Assembly: GCA_016764875.1 (NCBI GenBank) | Contig: JAESQX010000117.1 | Location: forward strand, 1 to 58,016 | Direction: 5' to 3' | DNA: 58,016 nucleotides | DNA from: Gammaproteobacteria bacterium | GTDB lineage: Bacteria > Pseudomonadota > Gammaproteobacteria > Pseudomonadales > Pseudohongiellaceae | Part shown: positions 16,808 to 26,402 of the stretch, in pieces | Position numbering within the stretch: the first letter of the stretch is position 1 | Layout of the letters: each line of letters opens with the position of its first letter | Program-made: the position numbers and the translations under genes | Notes under the pieces: model-generated | What the model saw: the letters and a program-made list of their open reading frames with translations, nothing else | What the model was told of the DNA's origin: nothing | Database searches by the model: none

Positions 16808-17372
16808 ATCTACCTCTTACTTCCCGTTGAAAAACAGCTTCATCGTTGCTGAGATTGATGCTCATCCCGATGGCGGACTGCGTAATATTGTCACTGGTCA
16901 TCGTCACTGGCAGGTCAGTATTCATGGTTTCCCGGGTCGGGTCAACTGAAAGGAATTCTGTTGAGAACAAAGTTTGATTGCCAAACTCATCCATTTGTCG
17001 AACTTCAACGCTGCCAGCCAGATCGATCTGATTAAAGCCAACAGACTCATCACCGGTTGTGGAAACTTTGCCCGATTCGGCGGTAATTTTCCAGTGAGTA
17101 TTACCTGCACGATAAAGCTGAATTAGTGGTTCTTCAAATTCGCTTATCGCATTCTGGTAGCTTACTTGTCTGCGTGCCTGCAGGGTGTAATCAACTTCTC
17201 CCAGGGCATTAAACAGGATCGTATTAATACCTTCTGAGTAGCCATCATAGACAACGGTAGTTGTTACTTCTGCGGGGTCTGGTTCGTCAGTGATTCTATC
17301 AAAAAGATCGATGCTGAAAAAAATCAGGATAGCGACTAGCCCAGGTACAATGACAAATCTGATTCGCTGCAT
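16788..17372 (-). CDS. lptC: LPS export protein LptC
   Basis: An inner-membrane anchored periplasmic protein that receives LPS from LptB2FG and hands it to LptA. A single N-terminal helix (residues about 5-22) is followed by a beta-jellyroll domain; GNQTLFSTEFLSVDPTRETMNTDLPVTM is the conserved stretch (split as TEFLSVDP and TDLPVTM). The 194-residue length is normal. It sits between kdsC (40 bases upstream) and lptA (20-base overlap). Confidence 0.93.
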   Translation of the reverse strand: MQRIRFVIVPGLVAILIFFSIDLFDRITDEPDPAEVTTTVVYDGYSEGINTILFNALGEVDYTLQARRQVSYQNAISEFEEPLIQLYRAGNTHWKITAESGKVSTTGDESVGFNQIDLAGSVEVRQMDEFGNQTLFSTEFLSVDPTRETMNTDLPVTMTSDNITQSAIGMSINLSNDEAVFQREVRGRYATQSN

Positions 17373-17412
17373 GCGCTACCTTTGAATAGGTAAAATTCTT
17401 TCTTTGAGGTTG

Positions 17413-17961
17413 CTATTTCCCGTTCCGGCTTGCTTCAATTATTTCTGCGTAGTGTCCCTGCGCCTGTAGCAAGTAATCGCAAATCTCCCTGACCGCTCCG
17501 GCCCCACCGGTTGCCTCTGTTTCCAGAAGGGCCGCGTTTTTTACTTCACGATGGGCATTAGGAACGGTGATGCCCAGGCCGGCCCGGCTAATAACGGCCA
17601 GGTCAGGAAGATCATCACCGGCAAAAGCGATGGCGCTGATATCCAGGTCAAGATTACGCATAATTTCTTCAACTACCGTCAGCTTGTCCTCACGGCCTTT
17701 GTATATAAGATCCAGGCCCAGTTCATCAGCACGTCTGGCCAGGGCTGCCGAGTCACGTCCGGATACAATGCCAACTTTAATCCCGACTCGGCCCAATAGT
17801 TTGATACCGTGACCGTCCAGAGTATTGAATACCTTTATTTCCTCGCCTTGTGCGGAATAATACAGATTTCCGTCGGTTAGAATTCCATCAACGTCGAGCA
17901 ACAAAATCCTGATTGCTTTTGCTCGACGGGTAATTTCCTGTTTGTCGCCATTAAATTTCAT
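17413..17961 (-). CDS. kdsC: 3-deoxy-D-manno-octulosonate-8-phosphate phosphatase
   Basis: A HAD-superfamily enzyme that removes phosphate from KDO-8-phosphate to give KDO for LPS core synthesis. The nucleophile motif DVDGILTDG is at about residues 24-32, IVSGRDSAAL is motif II, and FAGDDLPDL is the acidic motif IV. The 182-residue length fits a capless tetrameric KdsC. It lies directly after kdsD in the conserved KDO/LPS-transport run. Confidence 0.96.
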   Translation of the reverse strand: MKFNGDKQEITRRAKAIRILLLDVDGILTDGNLYYSAQGEEIKVFNTLDGHGIKLLGRVGIKVGIVSGRDSAALARRADELGLDLIYKGREDKLTVVEEIMRNLDLDISAIAFAGDDLPDLAVISRAGLGITVPNAHREVKNAALLETEATGGAGAVREICDYLLQAQGHYAEIIEASRNGK

Positions 17962-17993
17962 GGTTTAAATTTCGGGGTATGGTTAACGGATAA

Positions 17994-18968
17994 TCAGACC
18001 ACATTTGCCTGTAATAAATCATGCATTTTGACAATGCCTGAAAGATTATTTTGCGTATCTTTAACTATTAAGGCGTAGATATTGTTGTCTTGCATTAACT
18101 TGGCGGCTTCTACCGCCAGAGCATTCTCACTAATAGATTTGTAATTTTCCGACATAACAGTTTCGATCGCTGTACTTTGAATGATTTTACCGGCATCCAT
18201 GGCTCGCCTTAAGTCGCCGTCTGTGAATACTCCGCATAATTGTCCGTTCTCATCTATAACCGTTGTGAGCCCAAAACCCTTACGCGTCATTTCTAGCAAA
18301 GCGTCACTTAACAAGGTATGAACGGAGGCTTTAGGGATGCTGTTTCCGCTATGCATGATGTCGGCCACTTTAAGGAGCAGGCGACGGCCGAGATTGCCCC
18401 CGGGGTGAGAAAAGGCAAAATCTTCGATGGTAAAACCTTTTGCTTCAAGCAGGGCCATGGCTAAAGCATCACCCAGCACAAGAGCAACAGTAGTACTGGC
18501 CGTTGGAGCTTGTCCCAGGGGGCAGGCTTCTTCGGCCACGGCCGCATCAAGGTTAACATCGGCCGTTAAGGCGATACTGGATTCAGAATTTCCGGTTATG
18601 CTGATTAACGGAATAGCCTTTCTTTTTAGTACCGGCAGAAGGCTGATGAGCTCTTCCGTAGTCCCGGATTTGGATAGTGCTATTACCAGGTCTATTTCCG
18701 TGATCATGCCCAGATCACCGTGGCTGGCTTCAGCCGGGTGCACAAACATGGCGGGAGTTCCGGTGCTTGCAAGGGTGGCCGCAATCTTCCTGGCGATATG
18801 ACCAGATTTGCCCATACCTGTTACAACCACTCGACCTTCGCAGGCGAGAATCAGTGAGCAGGCCTGTTCGAAGTCATCATCGATACGATCCAGTAAGGCG
18901 GCTACCGCCTTATGTTCAATTTCGATGGTTCTTCTTGCGCTCGATATCAGTTTGGAAACTTTAGTCAT
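17994..18968 (-). CDS. kdsD: D-arabinose-5-phosphate isomerase
   Basis: It converts ribulose-5-phosphate to arabinose-5-phosphate, the first committed precursor of KDO. An SIS domain occupies residues about 35-175 (VTGMGKSGHIARKIAATLASTGTPA; split as GMGKSGHIA and STGTPA), followed by two CBS domains (about 205-320). The 324-residue length is normal. It is preceded by yrbG (19 bases) and followed by kdsC, matching the E. coli order. Confidence 0.96.
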   Translation of the reverse strand: MTKVSKLISSARRTIEIEHKAVAALLDRIDDDFEQACSLILACEGRVVVTGMGKSGHIARKIAATLASTGTPAMFVHPAEASHGDLGMITEIDLVIALSKSGTTEELISLLPVLKRKAIPLISITGNSESSIALTADVNLDAAVAEEACPLGQAPTASTTVALVLGDALAMALLEAKGFTIEDFAFSHPGGNLGRRLLLKVADIMHSGNSIPKASVHTLLSDALLEMTRKGFGLTTVIDENGQLCGVFTDGDLRRAMDAGKIIQSTAIETVMSENYKSISENALAVEAAKLMQDNNIYALIVKDTQNNLSGIVKMHDLLQANVV

Positions 18969-18987
18969 GGGTGGGTAATTGGGCGAT

Positions 18988-19941
18988 TTACATTTGAATT
19001 ACTACGAGGGTAAACCAGCCGCAATACATTAGCAGGAATACCGAGCCATATATACGGCCAATCGACCCGTTTGTTTTTATGGCCCTATAGCAAAAGAATG
19101 CCAGAACCAGCGTCATAATTAATACGGTGACGTAATCCCTGGTTAATAATGCCGGGTCTATTGCGGTGGGGGCGAATAACCCGGGAAACGGCAGAACAGC
19201 CAATAGATTTAGAATGTTTGATCCAACAATGTTGCCTATAGCCAGTTCATGATGTCCTTTGAGGGCACAGGTCACTGACGCAGCAACTTCCGGCAAGCTG
19301 GTTCCCAGTGCGATTACAGTGAGACATACAATCGCTGAGGAAACACCCAGTAATTGAGCAATTGAAGTGGCGGCTTCTACAATAGCGTCGGCACTCAAAA
19401 CCAGCAGCACCAGACCGAGAATCATATAAACGGCGGCCCTGGTATTACTAAGGTAAGAGAAGTTTTCTTTGTCAATTTCCGGTAGTGGGGTGGAACCGGT
19501 TAGATTCTTGAAAATTTTGTAACCAAAAAATACGGTAATGGCCATTAGAATCAGGGCATCAATTCTGCCCAGATAAAGATTCAAAAATAATAGCCCGGTG
19601 ACAACTGTTACCAGTAGAAGTGCGGGAATTTCTTTGCGGAACAGGGTCTTGGGTGGTTTAAGCGGACTTATCAGTGCAGCAATACCGAGGGCTACGCCGA
19701 TATTGAAAATATCCGAACCCAATGCATTTCCAATAGCCAGTTCAGGTTCATTTTTGGCTACAGAAGCGGCGGAGGAAAATATTTCCAGTGCAGAAGTACC
19801 GAAGGCAACGATTGTAAGGCCAATCATGAGAGGGGAAACCCCCAGATTTCGTGCCAGAGCGGACGCCCCAAATACAAATTTGTCGGCACCCCATATCAGC
19901 CCAATGAAACCCAAGGCTATAATGACTACATCTAACGTCAT
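18988..19941 (-). CDS. yrbG: Calcium/sodium antiporter YrbG (CaCA family)
   Basis: A 317-residue inner-membrane protein with about ten helices in two inverted halves. Each half has the alpha-repeat signature: VAFGTSALEIFSS (residues about 46-58) and IALGTSLPEVAAS, both with the G-[TS]-S-x-x-E core that binds the cation, and each is followed by an AIGN.xGSxxFN motif (AIGNALGSDIFN and AIGNIVGSNILN). It is the first gene of the minus-strand KDO/LPS run and diverges from mlaC. Confidence 0.95.
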   Translation of the reverse strand: MTLDVVIIALGFIGLIWGADKFVFGASALARNLGVSPLMIGLTIVAFGTSALEIFSSAASVAKNEPELAIGNALGSDIFNIGVALGIAALISPLKPPKTLFRKEIPALLLVTVVTGLLFLNLYLGRIDALILMAITVFFGYKIFKNLTGSTPLPEIDKENFSYLSNTRAAVYMILGLVLLVLSADAIVEAATSIAQLLGVSSAIVCLTVIALGTSLPEVAASVTCALKGHHELAIGNIVGSNILNLLAVLPFPGLFAPTAIDPALLTRDYVTVLIMTLVLAFFCYRAIKTNGSIGRIYGSVFLLMYCGWFTLVVIQM

Positions 19942-19960
19942 AACTACCGAACTTTCGCCA

Positions 19961-19980
19961 AATTGGTAAAGCGACCAATT
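19961..19980. promoter_or_regulatory. Inverted repeat in the yrbG/mlaC divergent promoter region
   Basis: AATTGGT (19961-19967) and ACCAATT (19974-19980) are perfect inverted arms around AAAGCG, 20 bases upstream of the yrbG start codon. The gap between yrbG and mlaC is about 205 bases. The repeat could be an operator for either gene, or a leader hairpin of yrbG. Confidence 0.35.
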
Positions 19981-20146
19981 AGAAGGGGCTTTAGTCTAGT
20001 TTGCAAGTAATAATTTATTGGACACGCTAATTAAGGTAAACTTACATACAATGTACTTGGTTTTATAGAGCATAGGGCGCTTCTTTATTATAGGACATAC
20101 TGAAAACCGGGCAGAGTTGCTGCTGGTTTTTTCTGGAGGTAAGCGA

Positions 20147-20752
20147 ATGAATACATTAAAAAATATTGTGTTAATTGGTATTTTGTCATTTTCAATGATG
20201 GCTAGTGCTCAACAGCCACCGCTGACGGCTTTAGCGACAGTTGAAAATGGTGTGCGACTTTTACTTGATACTGTTCAACAATCTCGATCTTTTTTTCTGA
20301 GCGATCCGGATCGGTATTTCGGTGAGGTTGAGCAGGCTCTGGTTACAATGGTTGACTTTGATGCAGTGGCGACTGTGGTTATGTCACGCTATGCGGACGA
20401 GGCAACTGAGGAGCAAACATCAAGGTTCGGCGATATCATTAAATCCACCTTGACGCGATTTTATGGTGCTGCACTTGCCTCTTATGGTGGTCAGGAGTTG
20501 GTGTTCATTCCATCAGATAATCCTCCATCTGACCCTCGTGCTGATACGGTTGTGGGAATGGAACTGCGAGGAGGGGACAATGGATCTTTTAAATTGCAGT
20601 ACCAGATGTTTATTGATGGAAGTGATGAATGGAAGCTTAAAAACCTGAGCCTGGGCGGAATTAACCTGGGTCGTCAGTATTACGCTCAATTCGCAGCAGC
20701 GATGACAAAATTCGACAACGACATTGATCAAGTGCTGGATAACTGGAAATAA
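20147..20752 (+). CDS. mlaC: Periplasmic phospholipid-transport protein MlaC
   Basis: MlaC shuttles phospholipids between the outer-membrane MlaA-porin complex and the inner-membrane MlaFEDB transporter. A signal peptide (residues 1-20, cleavage after A-S-A) is followed by the Ttg2/MlaC fold: TMVDFDAVATVVMSRY, FGDIIKSTLTRFYGAAL and WKLKNLSLGGINLGRQYYAQFA. I chose ATG 20147, with GGAGGT eight bases upstream, rather than the open frame from 20117. The usual partners mlaF, mlaE and mlaD (upstream) and mlaB (downstream) are missing here. ibaG follows after 19 bases. Confidence 0.94.
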   Translation: MNTLKNIVLIGILSFSMMASAQQPPLTALATVENGVRLLLDTVQQSRSFFLSDPDRYFGEVEQALVTMVDFDAVATVVMSRYADEATEEQTSRFGDIIKSTLTRFYGAALASYGGQELVFIPSDNPPSDPRADTVVGMELRGGDNGSFKLQYQMFIDGSDEWKLKNLSLGGINLGRQYYAQFAAAMTKFDNDIDQVLDNWK

Positions 20753-20771
20753 GTGATTCCAAGGTTTTAAT

Positions 20772-21011
20772 TTGAATTCTGAATTGATTAAACAGTTACT
20801 TGATGTCGACCTTCCCCAGTGTGAAATTACCGTCGAGGGCGGTGACGGGAAGTATCTTGTCACCGTTGCAGGGAATGTTTTTGAAGGGTTAAATGCTGTG
20901 AAACGACAGCAGAAGATCTATCAGATCCTCAGCGAACATATCTCCAGTGGAGCCATCCACGCTATTACCATGCGGCTGTTTACAGTCGATGAATTTAATG
21001 CAACCACCTGA
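20772..21011 (+). CDS. ibaG: BolA-family protein IbaG
   Basis: A 79-residue BolA/IbaG protein, a class that works with monothiol glutaredoxins in Fe-S cluster handling. The KQQKIYQIL-like helix (VKRQQKIYQILSEHI, residues about 41-55) and the C-terminal IHAITMRLFTVDEF match the family. The start is TTG at 20772, 19 bases after mlaC; no ATG fits. Position directly before murA is the classic ibaG-murA arrangement. Confidence 0.93.
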   Translation: MNSELIKQLLDVDLPQCEITVEGGDGKYLVTVAGNVFEGLNAVKRQQKIYQILSEHISSGAIHAITMRLFTVDEFNATT

Positions 21012-22304
<1,293 letters not shown>

Positions 22305-22333
22305 CATCCATTTCAACAACCAAGAAAAAAATT

Positions 22334-22987
22334 ATGAGCCAATCCAGCCTGGTAATAGCCCTGACCAAGGGGCGAATCCTTGACGAAGTGCTGCCCCTGT
22401 TCGAGCGAGCCGGGATCGTACCCAGTGAAGATATTAACAGCAGCCGTAAGTTGATATTTGCCACTAATCTGGAAAACGTCAAGCTGATGGTAATACGCGG
22501 TACCGATGTGCCTACCTATGTTCAGTTTGGTAGCGCCGATATGGGAGTAGTGGGCAAGGACCTGCTTATGGAATATGGCGGGGAAGAATTTTATGAACCC
22601 CTTGACCTTAAGCTGGCGCAGTGCAGATTGATGACAGCAGCACCTGTAGGGGTTGATTTAAGCAGCGGCGCACAAACCGGCAGTCGGCTGAGAATCGCCA
22701 GCAAATTTGTGAATATAACCAGACGATATTTCGCTGAGCAGGGAAGGCAGATTGAACTCATCAAGCTGAACGGCGCCCTTGAACTGGCACCTTCTATGGG
22801 GCTTGCAGATGCTATTGTGGACATCGTAGACAGCGGTAAAACGCTTAAGGCAAATGGTCTTCAACCTCTGGATCTCATCGCCGAAGTCAGCTCAAGAGTG
22901 ATAGTAAACAAGGCCTCGCTGAAAATTAAGAACAGCGCCATCAGGGAGATTTTAGGTAAATTAAAATCTGCAGTGGATGCAGGTTAA
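22334..22987 (+). CDS. hisG: ATP phosphoribosyltransferase, short form
   Basis: First enzyme of histidine synthesis: ATP + PRPP to phosphoribosyl-ATP. The 217-residue product is the short HisG type, lacking the C-terminal regulatory domain, and so should need HisZ, which is not in the window. Motifs: ALTKGRILDEVLPLFERAG at the start, the PRPP-binding region GLADAIVDIVDSGKTL. It lies between murA and hisD in the order seen in Pseudomonas. Confidence 0.97.
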   Translation: MSQSSLVIALTKGRILDEVLPLFERAGIVPSEDINSSRKLIFATNLENVKLMVIRGTDVPTYVQFGSADMGVVGKDLLMEYGGEEFYEPLDLKLAQCRLMTAAPVGVDLSSGAQTGSRLRIASKFVNITRRYFAEQGRQIELIKLNGALELAPSMGLADAIVDIVDSGKTLKANGLQPLDLIAEVSSRVIVNKASLKIKNSAIREILGKLKSAVDAG

Positions 22988-23023
22988 TCCTGGGCGCGGA
23001 TTTAATTACTGAAAGTTACCATT

Positions 23024-24352
23024 ATGAGTAGTGCACCAATATCCATAAAATTTCTTGATGCATCAGATAAAAATTTCCATAGTGATCTTGAAAAAGCCCT
23101 AGCCAGGGATGCCCTGGTCACCAGCGAAGTGAAGAATTTGGTGGCTGGTATCCTGGGGGCGGTTCGCGAGCAGGGCGACGCCGCTGTTGTGGGCTACACC
23201 AATCGATTCGATAATCGTAACGTGAGCGGTATGGAAGAGTTGCTGGTGACCGGTGAGCAATTGGCCCGTGCCCTGGGTGCTATTGATCAGGTGGATGCGC
23301 GGGCGTTACACCATGCAGCGGAAAGAATTCGTGCATATCATGAAAAACAAAAGCAATCTTCCTGGCACTATGAAGAGGCAGATGGATCGGTTTACGGGCA
23401 GAAAATTACTCCCCTGACAAAAGCCGGCATTTATGTTCCCGGTGGTAAAGCCAACTACCCGTCTTCTATGCTGATGCTGGCAATTCCGGCACAAGTGGCG
23501 GGTGTTAAAGAAATAATTGCCACGGTACCTACTCCCTACCAGGAGCAGAATAATGACAGCAATCTGGTTTTTGCAGCGGCGGCCATGTCTGGAGTTAGCA
23601 AGGTATTCACCATTGGTGGCGCCCAGGCGATCGCGGCAATGGCCTATGGTACTGACACTGTTCCGAAGGTGGATAAAATAACCGGGCCGGGTAATATTTA
23701 TGTAACGGAAGCGAAAAAACAGGTATTCGGCGATGTGGGTATCGATATGTTGGCGGGGCCATCTGAGCTGACTATTATCTGTGATGGTGGAACGGATCCT
23801 GACTGGATTGCCATGGATCTCTTTTCACAGGCTGAGCACGATGAGAATGCCCAATCGATTTTGATTACACCTGATCGTCAGTTTATTGAAGCAGTTACTT
23901 CCAGTATCAATAGATTACTTCCGGGGATGGACCGGCAGGACATAATTCGCAGTTCACTTCAGGATCGTGGAATTCTGATCCAGGTGGAGGATCTTCGACA
24001 GGCCGCCCGGATCAGTAATCAAATTGCACCGGAACATCTTGAACTTTCTGTGGCTGATCCTGAGTCACTGGTTGATTCCATTGAGCATGCAGGGGCAATT
24101 TTTCTGGGTCGGAATACCGCGGAGGCGCTGGGGGATTATTGTGCAGGGCCAAGTCACGTGCTTCCTACTTCAGGTACCGCCCGTTTCTTTTCGGCGCTGG
24201 GGGTTTATGATTTTCAGAAACGCAGCTCCATTATTAACTGCTCCCGCGACGGTGCGGATAGAATGGCAGCTACCACTGCCACTCTTGCGCGAAAAGAATC
24301 CCTGCAGGCTCACGCTTTATCTGCTGAGTATCGCCTCAAGCAGAAAGGTTAG
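23024..24352 (+). CDS. hisD: Histidinol dehydrogenase
   Basis: It carries out the last two NAD-dependent oxidations from histidinol to histidine. Conserved segments are YVPGGKANYPSSMLMLAIPA, FTIGGAQAIAAMAYGT, TGPGNIYVTEAKK, GIDMLAGPSE and SQAEHDENAQ (zinc/catalytic histidine), and APEHLEL. The 442-residue length is normal. hisC, which follows hisD in Pseudomonas, is not present; a convergent protease gene begins 27 bases later. Confidence 0.98.
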   Translation: MSSAPISIKFLDASDKNFHSDLEKALARDALVTSEVKNLVAGILGAVREQGDAAVVGYTNRFDNRNVSGMEELLVTGEQLARALGAIDQVDARALHHAAERIRAYHEKQKQSSWHYEEADGSVYGQKITPLTKAGIYVPGGKANYPSSMLMLAIPAQVAGVKEIIATVPTPYQEQNNDSNLVFAAAAMSGVSKVFTIGGAQAIAAMAYGTDTVPKVDKITGPGNIYVTEAKKQVFGDVGIDMLAGPSELTIICDGGTDPDWIAMDLFSQAEHDENAQSILITPDRQFIEAVTSSINRLLPGMDRQDIIRSSLQDRGILIQVEDLRQAARISNQIAPEHLELSVADPESLVDSIEHAGAIFLGRNTAEALGDYCAGPSHVLPTSGTARFFSALGVYDFQKRSSIINCSRDGADRMAATTATLARKESLQAHALSAEYRLKQKG

Positions 24353-24379
24353 CCAAAGACTAATCAGAGGTTCCCTGAA

Positions 24380-25507
24380 TTAAGGAGCGATGACCATCGC
24401 CTGACCGAATCCCAGGATAGTGGGTAAATTTATTCGCTGCCCTTCTCGATAGACTTGCACCATAACCTGATCACCGGGCTGCTTGTTCTGAAACTCCATC
24501 ATTATGGTTTCTTCATCTATAACAGGAGAATTTTCAACCTGGGTGATTACATCACCTGGCAAGATACCCGCCCGCTGGGCAGGACCACCGTTGTCGACGT
24601 TTTCAACCAGCATGCCGCGGATATCCGGAACGCCGAAGAACAGTTCACTCGTTTCCTGGTTTAATACTTCACCGGTGAGCACCCCCAGATAGCCTGGATT
24701 ATTGGCCACTGCCTCGGTGACCAGTTCTTCCATGATTCGCATTGCGGTGCTTACGGGTGTTGCAAAACCGATGCCTTCAAACCGGCCGGACTCCGAAAAA
24801 ATTGATGAGTTAATGCCAATTAAATTTCCATTCCTGTCTATTAGTGCACCGCCACTGTTCCCGGGGTTGATTGCCGCGTCGGTCTGGATCAGATAACCAC
24901 CTGAACCCTCTTTATTGTCGCCCAAGGCGCTGACTATCCCCTGTGAAACAGACTGCCCTATGTTTCTTGGGTAGCCAATGGCAAAAACCAGGTCACCCAC
25001 ATTCAAGGTATCATCATTGCCCACTGGGATAGGGGTCAGGTTGTCCATATTAATGTGAAGAATCGCCAGATCGTTGGCTTCATCATAAGCTACAACCGTG
25101 GCGGGGATGCTGCGCCCATCTTTAAGCGTTACTACGGTATCAAACATATTCAACAGGCTTTCCACCACATGGAGGTTGGTGAGAATAAAGCCTTCAGGGC
25201 TGATAATAACACCGGAGCCGAGGCTGGCTCGTTCGCCCAGGTAAAGGTTGATGCGGTCTGTTGAGGTTTGTTCGAAACTCTCAACGTTAACTGTCGTAGC
25301 GTTAATGCTGACCACGGCCGGTGCTGCTCGATTGATCGCATCGGGAAAGCTTAACTGTTGCGAAGTTTGAGGTGGAGGCGTTACCGGTAGTTCTCGAAAT
25401 TCACTGAGTTGTTGCAGTTGTTGATACTGTAGTAACACAATGGCAATCAATATCCCGGTGAAAACAGGCCAACGCACAAACTGGAGAAATCTTATAATTT
25501 GACCCAT
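24380..25507 (-). CDS. degS: Membrane-anchored periplasmic serine protease, DegS/AlgW type
   Basis: A trypsin-like S1C protease with one N-terminal membrane helix (about residues 12-28) and one PDZ domain (about 270-370). The catalytic triad is His113 (TNLHVV), Asp146 (NDLAIL) and Ser218 (GNSGGAL). A single PDZ and an uncleaved anchor distinguish it from DegP/MucD. In this family the PDZ senses misfolded outer-membrane proteins and the protease cuts the anti-sigma-E factor. The position next to hisD and the Nif3 gene equals algW in Pseudomonas. Confidence 0.94.
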   Translation of the reverse strand: MGQIIRFLQFVRWPVFTGILIAIVLLQYQQLQQLSEFRELPVTPPPQTSQQLSFPDAINRAAPAVVSINATTVNVESFEQTSTDRINLYLGERASLGSGVIISPEGFILTNLHVVESLLNMFDTVVTLKDGRSIPATVVAYDEANDLAILHINMDNLTPIPVGNDDTLNVGDLVFAIGYPRNIGQSVSQGIVSALGDNKEGSGGYLIQTDAAINPGNSGGALIDRNGNLIGINSSIFSESGRFEGIGFATPVSTAMRIMEELVTEAVANNPGYLGVLTGEVLNQETSELFFGVPDIRGMLVENVDNGGPAQRAGILPGDVITQVENSPVIDEETIMMEFQNKQPGDQVMVQVYREGQRINLPTILGFGQAMVIAP

Positions 25508-25614
25508 CTTGTTTCTTCCATTACGTCGTGCGATATTCTGGCCGACGATTGCGTGAAGGCCTTGTCAACCAGCAATCATTTCATTAAATATACAGCGTCA
25601 AAGGAGTTGTTTCT

Positions 25615-26376
25615 ATGCCAGTCGCGCTTAAAAACATTGAATTGGAACTTGAATCTCTGTTGACGCCACATCAATTCAATGATTATTGCCCCAACGGGCT
25701 GCAAGTTGAGGGCTGCGACCAGGTACAAAAGCTGGTTACAGGTGTAACGGCCTGTAAAGCGTTGATAGATGAGGCTATCAAAATCAATGCAGACCTGATT
25801 TTGGTGCATCACGGTTATTTCTGGAGAGGCGAGGAACAATCTATAACGGGTATCAAACGGGCTCGAATTCAGTCGCTTCTGTTACATGACATAAGTCTTA
25901 TGGCTTATCACCTGCCGCTGGATGTTCACCCCACACTTGGCAACAACGCGCAACTGGGGAAGTTGCTGGAATTAGACATTACCGGGGATTTTGCCAACTA
26001 CAACGGACACAACATAGGCATGCTGGGCGAAACAGACAAACCCTATGAAGTCGAAGATTTCGGCAGGTTGCTGGCCAGTCGCTTGCAAAGAGAGCCATTG
26101 ATAATAGCCGGGGGTGATAGAAAAATATCCAGGGTTGCCTGGTGCACCGGTGCGGCACAGAACTATATTGAACAGGCTGTGTCAGCCGGAGTAGATGCCT
26201 ACATTACGGGAGAAATATCTGAATCTACTGTGCATATAGCACGGGAGAGTGGTATACATTTTTTCGCGGCCGGTCATCACGCGACGGAACGATACGGCGT
26301 GCAGGCGCTGGGCAGTTATCTTGCTGACAAGTTCAATCTGGATCACCGGTTCATTGATATTGATAACCCGGTTTAA
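25615..26376 (+). CDS. Nif3-like dinuclear metal-centre protein (YbgI family)
   Basis: A 253-residue cytosolic protein of the Nif3/DUF34 family, which forms toroidal hexamers with a dinuclear metal site. Metal ligands are visible in VHHGYFWRG (residues about 64-72), DVHPTLGNN (about 104-112) and the C-terminal GHHATERYG. Its biochemical role is not settled; the label GTP cyclohydrolase type 2 used in databases is not well supported. It is divergent from degS and converges on cysNC with 26 bases between. Confidence 0.95.
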   Translation: MPVALKNIELELESLLTPHQFNDYCPNGLQVEGCDQVQKLVTGVTACKALIDEAIKINADLILVHHGYFWRGEEQSITGIKRARIQSLLLHDISLMAYHLPLDVHPTLGNNAQLGKLLELDITGDFANYNGHNIGMLGETDKPYEVEDFGRLLASRLQREPLIIAGGDRKISRVAWCTGAAQNYIEQAVSAGVDAYITGEISESTVHIARESGIHFFAAGHHATERYGVQALGSYLADKFNLDHRFIDIDNPV

Positions 26377-26402
26377 CCGGGAAGCCAGAGAACCCGAACC
26401 TC

